From assembly GCA_946894095.1 (NCBI GenBank), contig OX335651.1, positions 14,282,501 through 14,346,500 of the forward strand: 64,000 nt of DNA. The letters run 5' to 3'. The notes beneath the pieces were generated by a model, which was not told the origin of the DNA, made no database searches, and saw only the letters and a list, made by a program, of their open reading frames with translations. Positions within the stretch are counted from its first letter, which is position 1; each line of letters starts with the position of its first letter. The stretch is from Incurvaria masculella (lineage: Eukaryota > Arthropoda > Insecta > Lepidoptera > Incurvariidae). Positions 1 through 11,722 of the stretch are shown here, one piece after another. A program made the translations under genes and the position numbers.

Positions 1-1130
1 GTGCCGACGAACAAAGCGCGCGGTGGCTCTATTAATAAGTTCACTCGAGTAGTCGTTTGGCTTGGAATATAGTTCGATGTAATCGATTAAATTTAAAAAG
101 AAAACGAAGTTCTGTCACACAGTAGACATAAAATCAGCGATATTAAATGGAATGATGGCATTGTAAAATATTGGTTCAGTCAAATCGTGTTACTGCTAAG
201 ATGCACGCATGGATTGGCGTCCGATGGCCTTTGAGTGACAATCCTGTTTACCGCGAGAGTAAAAGAGCTTACACTATTTTGCTATATTGGTAAATCGGAG
301 ACATCTCCTAAGGTGCTTTGCCCAATCTTCGGCCAATATCGCTGCATAAAACCTCCACGTAAGCGTTTGGAGAAGATTTTTCCGTTTCGGGTCCCTATAT
401 TATTTTAGTAATCTGAAATGCTAAAATACATTTACGAAACATTACAACTGGTCTATGCCTATTAAAGAGCAGTGTTCGTGTCGTAGATGAAATTTTAAAG
501 AATGCAAACAAGGTTTATAAGTAATCGAATACAGCGCGCGAAACAATCAAGGTGAGTGTATCGCAGAGTCGAACGAGCTCCGTGAACATCTTTCTATGAA
601 TAAAGAATTAGTTTTTGCAATCAAGTCCGTAGCGGGCGCTGAATTCCCGACGGAGTTGGCTAACGAAATGGAAAGTGGTGTACTGTAAGTGCGCCCGTAG
701 CTCCGCACCAGACACATTACATAAAAAATTCAGATGCAACGGCCGAGATCGCGGACGGGCGCAATGACCCCCCTGATTCGCGACTTTGAACATACCATGA
801 AGTAGAGAGCACGTTGGAGGATCGCGATCTGCCACCACCACCGTCGACAAGTTGCTAATACGCTATAACAGTTTCTATCATTGACTTAGAATATAAAGAC
901 ACACAGAGTTAACTGACGGATGATACAAAATGTACTGAAATTACTCAAATCGCCATGCAGCTTCATAATCATGACCTCAGGTTATTTTTAAAATTTAATA
1001 AGAATTAATTAGGAAAAGATAAGAAATATGGTCGATAAAGGATTTGTCCATGCAGACGTGAGTGTGAGTGTGTGTAACCAGACAGAAAAAATATTTCCAT
1101 TCCATCTTCCTTTTGAAATTAAGAACCTAC
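1..1130. other. no gene recognised
   Basis: The stretch is AT-rich, with a GC-richer patch at about 640-850 that is open for 80 codons on the minus strand. That frame shows no domain I recognise. I see no repeat or RNA gene. Confidence 0.5.
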
Positions 1131-1750
1131 ATTTACTGGAACATTGAGCCCCAAATCTTACGTTGTAAATACTTGACGGTGTTGCGATCCATACAACTTT
1201 GACCCACATCTATAATTCTCTACTAATATTATGATTGCTAAAGCAACTCCATTTGTCGGTTGCGTTTTCACGCCTAAACCGCAGTACCAACTTGAATTAT
1301 TTTTGGCTTAGAGATAGTCTGCACCTTGGAGAAAGATATATACTACCTTTTGTAATAAAAATTAAACTCGAATAGGTGAAATAGGGTATGAAAGTTTGTA
1401 TCGGTAATCCATGTAATAATCAGGAAATAATGAAGCCCGCCATTAGTATAAAACGACATAGACACGAGCGGATCCGGGTACTCAGCTAGTTATTAATAAA
1501 CGTCAAATATAACCACAAAATTGGCGGCGAAATAATGTTCACAATTTAAAGTTTGTTTTACAGGTTGGATTAGAAGTTTAACACTTTGTTAAATACAAAT
1601 CTTATTTTTAAAATTGTAACAAAACGAATAAACCTGAAATTGCGAAAACGTTTTCGCCGCAACAACTATTGCTAAATTGAAAATTAATATTAGGCCACAA
1701 ATTAATACAATGAATTATAATTCGCGTTTGGCTTAAAGTACAACGCTTTT
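1130..1750 (+). repeat. diverged dispersed repeat, copy 1
   Basis: This stretch shares a colinear series of words with 59255-59470. They include GAGCCCCAAAT near the left end, a GCGGCGAAA segment, a segment with TTAGAAGTTT, and GGCTTAAAG followed by CTTTTTGCGT near the right end. The copies are diverged, gapped and on the same strand. No open frame, tail or terminal repeat is clear, so the class is unknown. Confidence 0.4.
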
Positions 1751-2906
1751 TGCGTACTAGCAACAGCCTTAATAAAACTCCACAGCAGCCAGCTCACCCG
1801 AACCATGCCGGCTACTCGTCCCTTCATGGGCCGTATGCTCTTGCAGCGCGGGTACACAGAACGACGTAAAAGCGGTCGTAAGCAAGCGAGCAGCGCCTCG
1901 GATGGCACTCCTTGATTCGTTCTATTGTCAGCTATGAGACGGTTAGCCGGTTACGGTGAATGCAAATGGCTCTCTTTTGCTTACTCCTGAGCTTCTTTAA
2001 GCAATACGTACAATGTTGTGAGAACGTCTGAAGAAAGAAAACATTAACTGACAAAGTGTTTAAAGCTAGAGACGGTGCCAGCGTTTCTTACGTGGAATAC
2101 TTTTTATTTCGAGCAACATATTTTCAATCTACTTTGAATGTATACTAATATAATAAAGCTGAATAGAGCATTTAATAGCCTCGCTCTCGAGGAATCACGC
2201 ATCACGCTACAACCATTAAAAGACCAACAAAAATAAAAAGAATGATAACCGACAATAGCAGGGGCGGGCGTTGCGACGCAGTGGAACGGGGGCCCACCGT
2301 GTATTTGAGCAGGATCCCCCTTGGTGAAGGTCCAAAACTAAATCGACCCGAGTGGAGCCGGGAACCTCAGCTAGTCAAGCATAAATAAGTTTGTTGCTAC
2401 ATTGAAAATCCCTCGCACCACGGACAGGGAAGGCTAGACGGGGGAGGCTGCGTGGTGGGGAATACTGGCGAATCACTGAGAAGACTGACCTCATTCTAGC
2501 CCATTCACAGCACTCAGCTCGTAGTGGATGTAGCGGTGATGACTGTGCCTTTTAGTGCTTGTCGTGACATGGTAAGAGCACACTTTATGAATACGTGTAC
2601 AGGAACACGTACATAGGAAACGAGATTATAAATATAATGAATAAAATAATTGTATCCAAATATGCTTATACAGTCGTGAACTGAACTGTCAAAATATACG
2701 GGATTTTCAGGGGACTACTCATACAAAATGCGACTTAGAACGGACATAATCCACTTATTCAAGTTAGTCCGCCTGCTCTGAATACTGCTGATAGATTTTA
2801 GATTGCAGTAGCATTACTATAGGCGATTTGTTGACGAAATTGGTACATAAATATGGGGCTGTAAAAATAGGACGGCGTCAATTATTTTATCACACCTGCT
2901 GCCGTG
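1751..2906. other. no gene recognised
   Basis: No gene is seen. A GC-richer part at about 2260-2500 holds a GAGCCGGGAACCTCAGCTAG string. It resembles strings near 1465-1490 and, inverted, near 60470-60495 beside a SINE body. These could be remnants of another SINE head, but this is weak. Confidence 0.4.
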
Positions 2907-2959
2907 TACCCAACGCATTACATTCCCGAAGGAACTAGGTGACATGCCAGAACCTTCAA
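2907..2959 (-). repeat. SINE body fragment
   Basis: A short fragment matches the body of the SINE family at 34.6-36.8 kb on the minus strand, including CATTCCCGAAGGAACTAGG and the ATGCCAGAACCTT segment. Head and tail are missing. Confidence 0.6.
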
Positions 2960-3401
2960 TTTGAACAGGATTGAAAAATATGAACAATTTTGTCAATGAA
3001 ACATCTATGTAATGAAATATCAGAACATCTTTCAATGAAAGATGGTCGAAGACTATGCACTAACGTTGAAACTTCTATTTTACACAGGCTCCGAATTATT
3101 AGGTGACCTTTCAATCTAAAATAAAAAGAACCTTTCAATCCCATTTAAAAACATATCCCCATCCTGGGATGCGAAGCTCCATCTCCGTGGTGGTGTCCAA
3201 CACGGGAGACCACAGGCGTTACCTCTAGATTGCGGACCGCTTAATTTGTTGACTAGTTCTTTGCACTCGTAAACATATCACCTAAAAGAACGATCTGGCA
3301 GTATTAACTGCTTTTATTTTGACTTCCATGTGAACGTACATTCTGTCAGCTGTTTGGCGAAGATAGATCATCCTATCATCAATAGCAATGGGGTGCACGG
3401 C

Positions 3402-3621
3402 GCAAAGCTTTGCCACCAGATGGCGCCACATAAAACTATGCCAAGCTATCACGTAGAGGTTATGTTTCCTCGCGAATCACAGGCAATCACATTGTCCGTG
3501 TTTTACATCAATTCCAAGGAAGCTATTCATATTAACTCAGTTTAATTGGTCAACAACCTATAACCTTGAAATGAAACCGTGGTATAGTTTTATGTGGCGC
3601 CATCTGGTGGTAAAGTTTGGC
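3402..3621. repeat. foldback element with paired CTCF-like motifs
   Basis: Two inverted arms of about 41 bp, at 3402-3442 and 3581-3621, match at roughly 37 of 41 positions. They share an identical core of about 27 bp. Each core holds CCACCAGATGGCGCCA, which fits the insect CTCF core AGRTGGCGC. The two motifs, at 3413-3429 and 3594-3610, face each other about 165 bp apart. The spacer has no recognisable coding content. It could be a palindromic MITE, an insulator-like site, or a MITE that carries a factor-binding site. Confidence 0.6.
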
Positions 3622-3872
3622 AGTCGGCCTCCCCGTTGAATGATGAATGTGCCTAAAAACACTGAAACTTTAGCTCCAAAGTCACGAATGATCGGCAGAT
3701 GTTCTCCCCTGCACTAATATCGGAGGAAGGAGTTGAACCGGAACGTTCCGGATCTCGCCCGGATGCTATTCCGGTCCGCCGCTCGGCCGGCGCCCCCCCC
3801 CCCTCCCCGGGCCCGCGCCGCCGCACCTCACCGCCCGCGACGCAGGTGCCAATCCTCCATAGTCACGATCCT

Positions 3873-4298
3873 TTAATTAAATCTTGATAAACCGTTGAGA
3901 TTGGACGCGTAATTGGAGGAAATCAATGGCATGTCGGCGACGCGGCGCGGCGGCATGCGGCTGGACGGCAGACCACCGAAGGCCGGAGCGTGCAGCACTA
4001 TCCATTTGAACCGGTCACTTGTTGCGTCTATTCCAGCTCCGTTTACTAGTACTTCGCCGATCTGCGTATGCACCGAGATGTTTAATCGCAATTTGGAGTT
4101 CGAGTAAAAAGGACGATCAGCCGTTTTGGTGCTGTCGTATCCGTCAAATATGCAAAGACAATGAGCACAAACACTTCGAGTCCAGTTTAAATCGCGGCTC
4201 GTGTCTGTACTTACTGAATTTGCACATTCAACAGGTACGGCAACACGAAAAGGGCAGCTTGTCCGTTTTACTCGGACTCGAAATGACGAGTAAAACAC
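3873..4298 (-). other. unidentified 141-codon open frame
   Basis: The longest open frame in the left 10 kb lies in a locally GC-richer patch and ends in TAA at its left edge. I recognise no family. The translation is not low-complexity, and its C-terminal half has mixed hydrophobic and polar residues (for example RFKWIVLHAPAFGG). The opposite strand is also open for 64 and 122 codons over much of the same DNA, which lowers the weight of the call. A Pro/Arg-rich frame on the plus strand at 3699-3887 follows an AG dinucleotide that could act as a splice acceptor. An exon on either strand is possible but unproven. Confidence 0.2.
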
Positions 4299-5560
4299 CC
4301 CACCTCAACTTCGTCAGTTTTTTTCGCTGTTATTCCGCAACTTATTTGCTCTACACACGTGGCTCTACATTTCCAGAACATGTTTAAATTATTTTATACG
4401 TTAAACGCGGCATACGGCATCTGCCAGGCCCTCATATAAGAGGTGCCCGACGATGCCCATGGGCTTTCGAACTTACACGGAGGCTGCAAAAAACATACCG
4501 GCCGGCCAGGTGCTACTTCACACAATGTTTGAAGGACCCCAGGTTGTATTTTGGGGGAATACCTCTATTCCATAATTTATCCACGTATTCTTTCAGTTGA
4601 CAATGCCCAACTTTTATCTATAATATTGACAAAAGCTTGAGTTATTAAGTCTTTACCATGGGATTGCTACAACCATGCATATACATTTTTGTTTGGCATT
4701 ACCAAAAACAGTCATGAAAGAACTACTCGTATTGTTTTGTCTATGAATCAATGAATTGATGTATTTAAGACGAAGAGAAGTTCTCAATTACTACGAACGG
4801 ATGCGAGCTCCATTTACTATCAGGGCACGTTGTTAAAATATCCTTGTAACCAACGACGTGCAAATGTTAAGCGAGCCGACCCCTCAAAACCGCCGCACGT
4901 GACAATTTCGTGAATCGGGGCCGATATATGATTAGAGCAGCGACGATGGCGGCGACACGTACCGCAGGTAACGCAACGGTAGGCGCAATATCCGGGCATT
5001 AGTACCGATATACCGCCCGACCGCCAAACGTGTACAGGGATATTCAATTTGTGGAAAACGCACCCGCACTCGGAGACATTTGTGGTTTTGTGCCTGGACG
5101 CCTTTGTCAGTCGTATACGCTTCCAGCTGCCGTCTTTAGTTATCGACAGATGTTTGCAAGCAATAAATGCTCTTGCAGAGAGAAACGATTAGAATAATTG
5201 CAAGCATTATCCAATTAGAATGGTATGATTCTCATGTAGAATATGTATCCAAATTATGTAAATGCATAGTAAATGTGGTTTATTGAATGATTTATCAAAG
5301 AACTCAAAAAATAATCAGTTTAAAGATATTTATAAAAACTTTATAAAAACAATAGCGGACACGATAGGCTGAAGTTGTCCTGCCACAGAACTCGACAACA
5401 GCGCCACGAATCGGGTGCACGCACACCGAAATTTCTATTTAAAAACATATTATTGATTTGCATGCATTATTCTTTTAATTCCAGCAATTGAAATAATACA
5501 AATGGACCCACTTAAATTTTTTGCCATGTATGTGTGTCGTAAAACGCGATTAAGGTTATT
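4299..5560. other. no gene recognised
   Basis: The stretch is mostly AT-rich. A GC-richer patch at 4850-5060 has a 75-codon minus-strand frame without recognisable features. I see no repeat. Confidence 0.5.
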
Positions 5561-5807
5561 TGTTGTTCGGATCTCACGTAAGACTGTGGGTTCCATTTCT
5601 TACTTACTAGGTGGTAGGGTTAATCCCGCCCGGGTTGATACCATCAGATGAAACGAACGATAATCGAAACGGATGAAAATACGGATGATTACTAAGAAGT
5701 GCAACAAAAGAAAGGTTCTGGCATGGCACACAGTTCCAATTTAATGCACTGGTCTAATATGACAGGAATTGTGATAAAAACCATCCATGTCCAACTACAT
5801 CAAAAAA
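5561..5807 (+). mobile_element. SINE copy, head truncated
   Basis: The body matches the family at 34.6-36.8 kb. A GTTCGGATCTCACGTAAG segment is followed by ACTAGGTGGTAGGGTTAATC, CCGCCCGGGTTG, TCTGGCATGGCACACAGTTCC and CCATCCATGTCCAACTACAT, and it ends in a short A tail. Numerous substitutions and small gaps mark it as old. The polymerase-III promoter head is absent. Confidence 0.8.
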
Positions 5808-6614
5808 TCCCAACCGTGAAAACAATGATGAGTTGTTTACATTTTGAAATGACGTCAGAACAACTTTAAGTCGTGAGGTCATAAGATTATTGAAACTGAA
5901 TAAGTAACGCAAACATTAATGAAGATAAAAATAACGCACGTGACAAATAATATCTACTAAATGATTCCTAAAATAACGTAGTCGAAAGGTCCCTTCACTA
6001 AGCCGATGTCAGCCGGTTGTCGGACGCGCTAGTATTTGCGAAACGTGAGGTCGCTTCGCCGAGAGGAATTATGTTATTAGAGAAGGTAGATGTAAGGGCA
6101 AATTTGGAGTGGAACGATACACTTCTTTCGGAGCAGATAATACTCAAAAGCATTGTTCACGTCACGCACTGCGATGTATCAGCATTAGTCATCTGTTCGA
6201 CTGATAGTGACCGTGAAACTTACTGGTTGGCGTAAAACCACATAAAGAAAAAAAATCTTATGAATTGCGTGTAACCATTGGCCACACATTGCAGTTTGAA
6301 TTACATTCAACACTTTCAAATACTACTGCACTATATGTATTGAACAAAAACGTCAAAACAACACGGACTTAAGTTTGAGAAAAGTAAATAACTTATTAAA
6401 CTTTAACTTTAAGCCATCCAGCAGTCTACGATTTTGTTTTAATGCAATAGAGGAACCGGAAGATAGGTCTAGGGTGGACATTTCAATGTTGTAACTGATC
6501 ACAAATGCTGTGAATAGGCGCAAGAAATCCCGCATTGGTCTCAACTCTTTTGACGTGAAAGAGAGTTGCATTGCATGTAAACTTATAATATAATATTGAA
6601 AAAACAACAAGCTC
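5808..6614. other. no gene recognised
   Basis: Minus-strand and plus-strand open frames of about 70-107 codons occur, with no recognisable domains. No repeat is evident. Confidence 0.4.
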
Positions 6615-6860
6615 AGTGAGCATGGAAGTACGGGAGTAGTAATGAAAACTCGTTCGTATGGCGGCAGCGCAGCCACGACTTTGTGGAATACGTCTAACTG
6701 TAATTAGTTCTCTTACGAAGTGTAGTTAGTTCGCAACAACGAATGTTCGTTGCATTAAATAGTGTCCTCTGAAGTTCTTATGAGTTCTTAAGTTTCGTTG
6801 GAACTTGATAAAATCTGCAGTAAGCGAATTCGTAATCGAACTCACTCGCCGGCGTTGTCG
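6615..6860 (+). repeat. unnamed dispersed repeat U, copy 1
   Basis: It aligns over about 240 bp with the reverse complement of 11723-11960. Shared segments run in order: GAGCATGGAAG, TATGGCGGCAGCG, GAATGTTCGTTGCA, a GTCCT..GAAGTTCTTA segment, TCGTTGGAACTT and GTAAGCGAATTCGTAA. By eye it is about 70-80% identical. There is no poly-A tail and no clear terminal repeat, so the class is unknown. Confidence 0.65.
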
Positions 6861-7166
6861 TCAACAATAATATTGCGTAGAGAAGACATAAGCAGTAATG
6901 AACGGCGCGCGGTCCGACTAGAGGAGAGGAGAATCATACATATGTATTGACATAAGGTAAGTAAACGTAATCAATTATTACCACGAGGTAGCGCCTTTCC
7001 CTGTGGAAAATCTGTGGATTAAATTTACCGTTACAGTCGGAATTTAATTTGACGTTAAACTATTCCGGGACACAGCTTGCGAATAACCGTGAAAGTGTAA
7101 GGTTAATACATTTAAATAATTGCAATCAGGGAGTTGATGAATGGATACGCAAAATCGCACAATATA

Positions 7167-7645
7167 TTAAGGGCCTGGTACTAGCCAAATCGCAAAGTTA
7201 GACGAGGCACCCCAAGTTAACTAACTAAGTCTGACGATTACAAGTGTCATTCTTACAATATATGATTCCTTGTCTAGGAATTGAATTATTTTCGTTAATG
7301 TATGTTTCCTTTTTCTATACAAAATACATTGCGGAAACGGTGTCCATTTCCGAACTTTTTTGACTAAATGTAGAAATCTAAAAGCAAATGGAATTTTTTG
7401 TTTATGCATATATGCTGTTTTTGCTTATATCTAGAAATCGAATTACTTTCAGATTTCTAATGAGAAAAATCAACTTTTTTATTTTTATTATTATTTAAAT
7501 AAATGATGGAATAAAAAAATATTAACAATCCATTATCAGCCTGGAGTTCTATTTGGATTTGCTGAAGCGTTTCACTACATATTATTACATTTGTTATAAA
7601 GTGCATTTGTATGGCGCGAGTAGTTGGCTAGTCCTAGCGCCTTAA
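7167..7645 (+). mobile_element. TTAA-flanked MITE (family T1), copy 1
   Basis: This 479-bp element is flanked by TTAA at 7167-7170 and 7642-7645. Its termini are imperfect inverted repeats: GGGCCTGGTACTAGCCAA on the left and, read inward from the right, GGCGCTAGGACTAGCCAA. The TTAA target and short terminal repeats point to a piggyBac-type transposase supplied in trans. The interior is AT-rich with no transposase frame. A nearly identical copy lies in the opposite orientation at 40187-40666. Confidence 0.85.
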
Positions 7646-8254
7646 GGCTTAGATCGTTATGCTAACAAGATGATGGAGAAAGCACGTGCAAACTAGAAAC
7701 TCGATAAATTATAATGCGTGTGCTTTGGTGATGTCAACTGAAATTCTCCGAAATATGTGACTTTTAATTAATTCTTACTCAGCATCAAAATCGATGCAAA
7801 TACACCATACTTAGAAAACAACACATCATATAGTCTAATACTTGTCACTGGAGTCGAAAAGAGAGACCTCGCTTCACTAGATTATATGCATTCTGCGGAC
7901 AATTGTGCATTCTGCACAATTTGTCGGATATTGACCGTAAATATTGATTACTCCAACGTATCCAGACCTGCACAATACGTACAGTAATCGATTCTTGTCG
8001 GTCGATTCTACATGGATATGGGTATTTCTTGAAAAAAAGAGCGCAAACGCTCGTTACGAAGAAATATATTTTACCTCGCTTCACTCATTCTATAAAAAGT
8101 AATACTATTTGAATTTCAGAAATCCTCAATCATTTCTAGACATAAAACAATCAAATTAAACGTGCAAGAAAAAATAACACCTTAAGAGCTATTATTAAGT
8201 CAACAGAGCTATAAACAAGTCACGTTTTCCTTTATATCGCTATATAGAGCCGCA
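7646..8254. other. no gene recognised
   Basis: AT-rich sequence with a 79-codon minus-strand frame at 7845-8084. That frame has no recognisable motif. Confidence 0.4.
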
Positions 8255-8515
8255 ATGGAGCTGACGACGTCTGTAATAACATTTCATCGAGCGTCTAATT
8301 TCATTATGATACAGCGACGACAGCGGAGAGCCGCGTCGGCAGCCAGTAAATCACATCCTCCGCTTAATCCTTCCACCGAGCAAACAGTCGAGCCAATAAA
8401 TTTATTTTTAAATGCCCGTCATCTTTTTATATATCAAATAAATTTCACAATAAAGTGTTGCCCTCGTAAAAATAATTGTTTCCGAAGTATTTTCGGGCAA
8501 TAAAACAGCGTCGTT
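8255..8515. promoter_or_regulatory. candidate cis-regulatory cluster
   Basis: A non-repetitive stretch carries several homeodomain-type words. They are a TAATCC (Bicoid/Otx class) at 8365-8370, CAATAAA at 8394-8400, CAATAAAG at 8448-8455, TCGTAAAA at 8464-8471 and CAATAAAA at 8498-8505. CAATAAA and TCGTAAA fit the reverse of the posterior-Hox/Caudal TTTATTG and TTTACGA words. Such words are common in AT-rich DNA, so this is only a candidate. Confidence 0.2.
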
Positions 8516-8740
8516 TCTGCGAAGCGCGCCCTATATTTGTCAAACGGTGCCACATGGTGCCGTTTTCTGCACAATTTGTTTAGGACCACCCGTAAAATAC
8601 ACGCTCGAAGGATTGTTTGTTGTTTCTGATGACTTCGCGCAAAAAAGTGTGATAGGCTATACCGCGATCTGTAACTAGTGTGCGTATATATAACTGGATA
8701 AGAATGGCCAATGGAATATAAGCCTATTATACCGCACGCA

Positions 8741-8888
8741 AAAGAGAAAGAAGAATGGAAAAAAATGCGGGAGGTCTTCACCCGAAGAGGGGTCCTTAAT
8801 TTTTAATGTAGTTTTGTCTAGTTTTAATTTTCTTAAACATGTGTTTAAATTAAGGAATTAAAAAGGCTTTATTATTATTTATTTTTAT
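8741..8888 (+). pseudogene. LINE 3' end (RTE-like C-terminus plus tail)
   Basis: A 21-codon frame ending in TAA at 8804-8806 reads KEKEEWKKMREVFTRRGVL. This resembles the W-x-x-x-x-E-x-F-T-x-x-G-V-L end of RTE-type LINE reverse transcriptases. It is followed by about 80 bp of T/A-rich 3' UTR and an ATT-rich tail (GGCTTTATTATTATTTATT). Upstream sequence is not clearly open, so the copy is 5'-truncated and dead. The LINE clade is inferred from a very short match. Confidence 0.45.
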
Positions 8889-9098
8889 ACCGCACTCCCC
8901 AAGAAATTCTGTGCCATGCTAGGACCTTTTCTTTGTAAACACAGCTGCTTTGAACTGAATATAAAACGCGGATAATTTGTCATAGCCGCTTCGTCCATCG
9001 CTACAAGTTTTGATTTTTTTGATGATATAACCCAGCCATCGCATGATATGAGCCTCTAAGGGTATGTATCAAAATGTTTAAGGGCGTATATCATGGCT

Positions 9099-9648
9099 TT
9101 AAGGTGGCCCAACCCGGCGGGCCCAACTCATTCGCGGGCACGGTACAAAACCGTGCTGTTGCGCTCTGGGACCGGCTCTGTTTCAAAGAATAAGACAGGC
9201 TCCCTGATGAGGAAGATGCAACATGTCCACAAAAAAGACAATGTGCATAGTGTATGATTTGGTAAGATTTACGAAAATTTTAATTTCAAAACGTCTTATA
9301 GCTAAAAGTAAACCACGACCGCTGTAGTCAAAAATCTAATAAAAACCAAATAGATCATAAATCTTGATTAAATAAGCTATGTCTGATGACTAATCTTTTT
9401 AAGATGTTCTTACTTTATCATTGCGTTTTCAACCTCCAAAGTTATTGTATAAAACGCGCGAAAAAATCGAACTTTCGGACCTTATAACTTAGAAACCAAA
9501 CACAATTTTACAATGCCAACGGTCATCAGACATCTAGTTCGATCAAATAAAGCTATTTTGAGCAAAATTTTGGATCTCTGACAAGAAATATGGGCGTGGT
9601 CTTCTTTCCCCTTTTGTATGGGCAGATGAGCGGGATGGGCCACCTTAA
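9099..9648. mobile_element. TTAA-flanked MITE (family T2)
   Basis: Termini GGTGGCCCAACCCG and, inverted, GGTGGCCCATCCCG are bounded by TTAA at 9099-9102 and 9645-9648. The element is 550 bp. Inside the right end is CTCATCTGCCCATAC on the opposite strand. The interior is AT-rich with no transposase frame. I see only one copy in the window. The TTAA flanks suggest piggyBac-type mobilisation. Confidence 0.65.
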
Positions 9649-10371
9649 GTAAAGGTATCAAAAAAATCAGACGTACAGACGTAGCTCTCAGCTGATTTAT
9701 TAAATGTGCAAAATTTCAGGATTTTTTTTCTTAATTTTACTGAGGAAGCAGGCACGAGTCATTGTATGAAACTTAATCGCCTCATTATTCTCTTAAGCTC
9801 TGGTCGAATGAACTCAAATCAAAATAATTGTGCAATCTTTTATGAGGTGCTATGATCCATCCTAGATGAATAATTTACTGGTAACGTATACCGCATAAAG
9901 CATACGCAAATTGGCCAAGCGGAAAAGAAGATACGGTATCCGTGTTCCGGGGACGAATATAAACAGCGAAAACTTTGTAAATAAAACTTTTTTATTTCTA
10001 AATTCGACGTCAGACTTCGCGAAAAGAATAATTGGGAACACAAACCGAATGAAAAATGTGTCTTGAAAACAAAATGAAAAAGTTTACCGGGATATATTCT
10101 TCAAGAATCTTAAGAGCGATTGATCTGTTTATTAGCTCAAAAAAACGTCGGTCCATATATTTTTGAAGTTCAAACTTCTTTAGCAGAGTTGTGATTTGAA
10201 ACTCGATGAAACGAAAAAGTGACACTAACACGAGAATGCATATAAAAAAAATCCAAACATCAAATGTAATTTTCTTAAAATTGAAATCGTCTATAGCACG
10301 GCTCATCGTTTTGTTTTGGAACGAATGTAAGAGTAAAGACTTTAATATTCTATACAATCGTATATATTTTT
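9649..10371. other. no gene recognised
   Basis: AT-rich DNA. A 128-codon minus-strand frame at 10010-10396 is rich in F, I, L and K and runs into a MITE, so I take it as chance. I see no other feature. Confidence 0.45.
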
Positions 10372-10658
10372 TGGTTCCATACCCAAAGTGTGCCAACGGA
10401 ACCCTATTAATAAGCCTCCGCTGTCCGTCCGTCCGTCCGTAAGTCCGTCCGTCCGTCTGTCTAAGGGCTGTATCTCAGTAACTGTAACAGATAGAAGGCT
10501 GAAATTTTCACAGAGTGTGTATTTATTTTGCCGCTATAACAACAACTAGGTAAAAGTAAAAAAAAATTAAAGGGGGTCCCCCTTTTTTTCATTAAATCTT
10601 TTACGATGGTACGGAACCTTTCGTGTGCGAGTCCGACTCGCACTTGGCTAGTTTTTTT
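10372..10658 (+). mobile_element. (GTCY)n MITE, copy 1
   Basis: In order: GGTTCCATACCCAAAGTGTG, CCAACGGAACCCTATTA, CTCCGCTGTCCGTCCGTCC with a GTCC/GTCT run, GGGCTGTATCTCA, TTGCCGCTATAACAACAA, and the right end GTACGGAACC...CGAGTCCGACTCGCACTTGG with a T run. This is the lepidopteran MITE family known to carry a hitchhiking (GTCY)n microsatellite. It is non-coding. Confidence 0.9.
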
Positions 10659-11722
10659 ATTCATGTTTCTACAGCGCGGAAAATAACAATAAGAGCTATT
10701 TTCCATGCATAAAATGGGGTTTGCAACGCGACTCTGGCATTACTTACTATGGCAACTTCCCGAGTGTCGTTTCCGCCTTAACATAATATTGTATTTCCTT
10801 GCTATCGCCGGGAAAACCCTATTTGTTGATTATTTGGAGAAGGTTTTCCGATTTATTATTTTACTGGTGAGCCTACCGGGAATTTCATTACCTTGCCGTC
10901 TAACAAAATACTTAAAAATGAAAGCCTCCTCGACATTATTTACAGAACAATCCGATTGGCCGCGGACTCGACTCGCGTATAAACATGGAAATGCCGTAAA
11001 GAAAAGTTTATATTTCATTTCGCCAGATAAATTGAAAGAAATGGATGTGACTAAACATTTTTATGTTTATAATTTTTTGACAAACGATCCTTAATAACGT
11101 GTTGCAATCTAAATCTCATTTACCAAGTCGCAGCTCTGATGTGTTGCAGTGACAAGCCATTTTTTACCTCCACGTGGTGTTTAGAACCATGTCTTTTATG
11201 GTCACTAGGCCCATAGCCTGACATGGTGCTTCTTCCTTAATGAAACTTGTCTAAAATGTTACAGACTTATTTGTGCATCTGCATAGAAGCACTGTATTCA
11301 GGTTTTTTAAAATATGCAGAAACCTCCAACCTGGATGTCGCTTTTCAGCCGTAGTAATAACAGTAACCTACAGCATAATATATAAACTTGATGGTATGTA
11401 ATGACATAATTAGCTTTCTTAAATAAAATAAAGAACGAGAAACGAGGCTGTCTTAGGGCCGAGTGTACGAAAAGACACAAAATCAAAATCAACGTCAACG
11501 TATGTCACTTTTTATGGACAGTATAGAAGGGAGCTGAATCAACTCCATGCGGTTAACTAAAAGTGACGTGTTTGAACATTGGTTAACTCAAACGTCTCTT
11601 CCTGCAATCAGGGCGTAATCATAACAGACCAGCGAGCAGGGAAAGGCGGGATAAGCAACCGAAACTAGTTTGTACGTGGGCGGCGCAACGGTGTTACTCT
11701 CATATTTAAAGGCGGCAGCGTC
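10659..11722. other. no gene recognised
   Basis: A 129-codon plus-strand frame at 10705-11094 shows no recognisable domain and a mixed composition. The rest is AT-rich and I see no repeat. Confidence 0.4.

Noticed and set aside
7221..7409. 62-codon frame repeated at 40424-40612
   Set aside because: The repeat arises because both lie inside copies of the same non-coding TTAA MITE. A shared frame in two young copies is expected.
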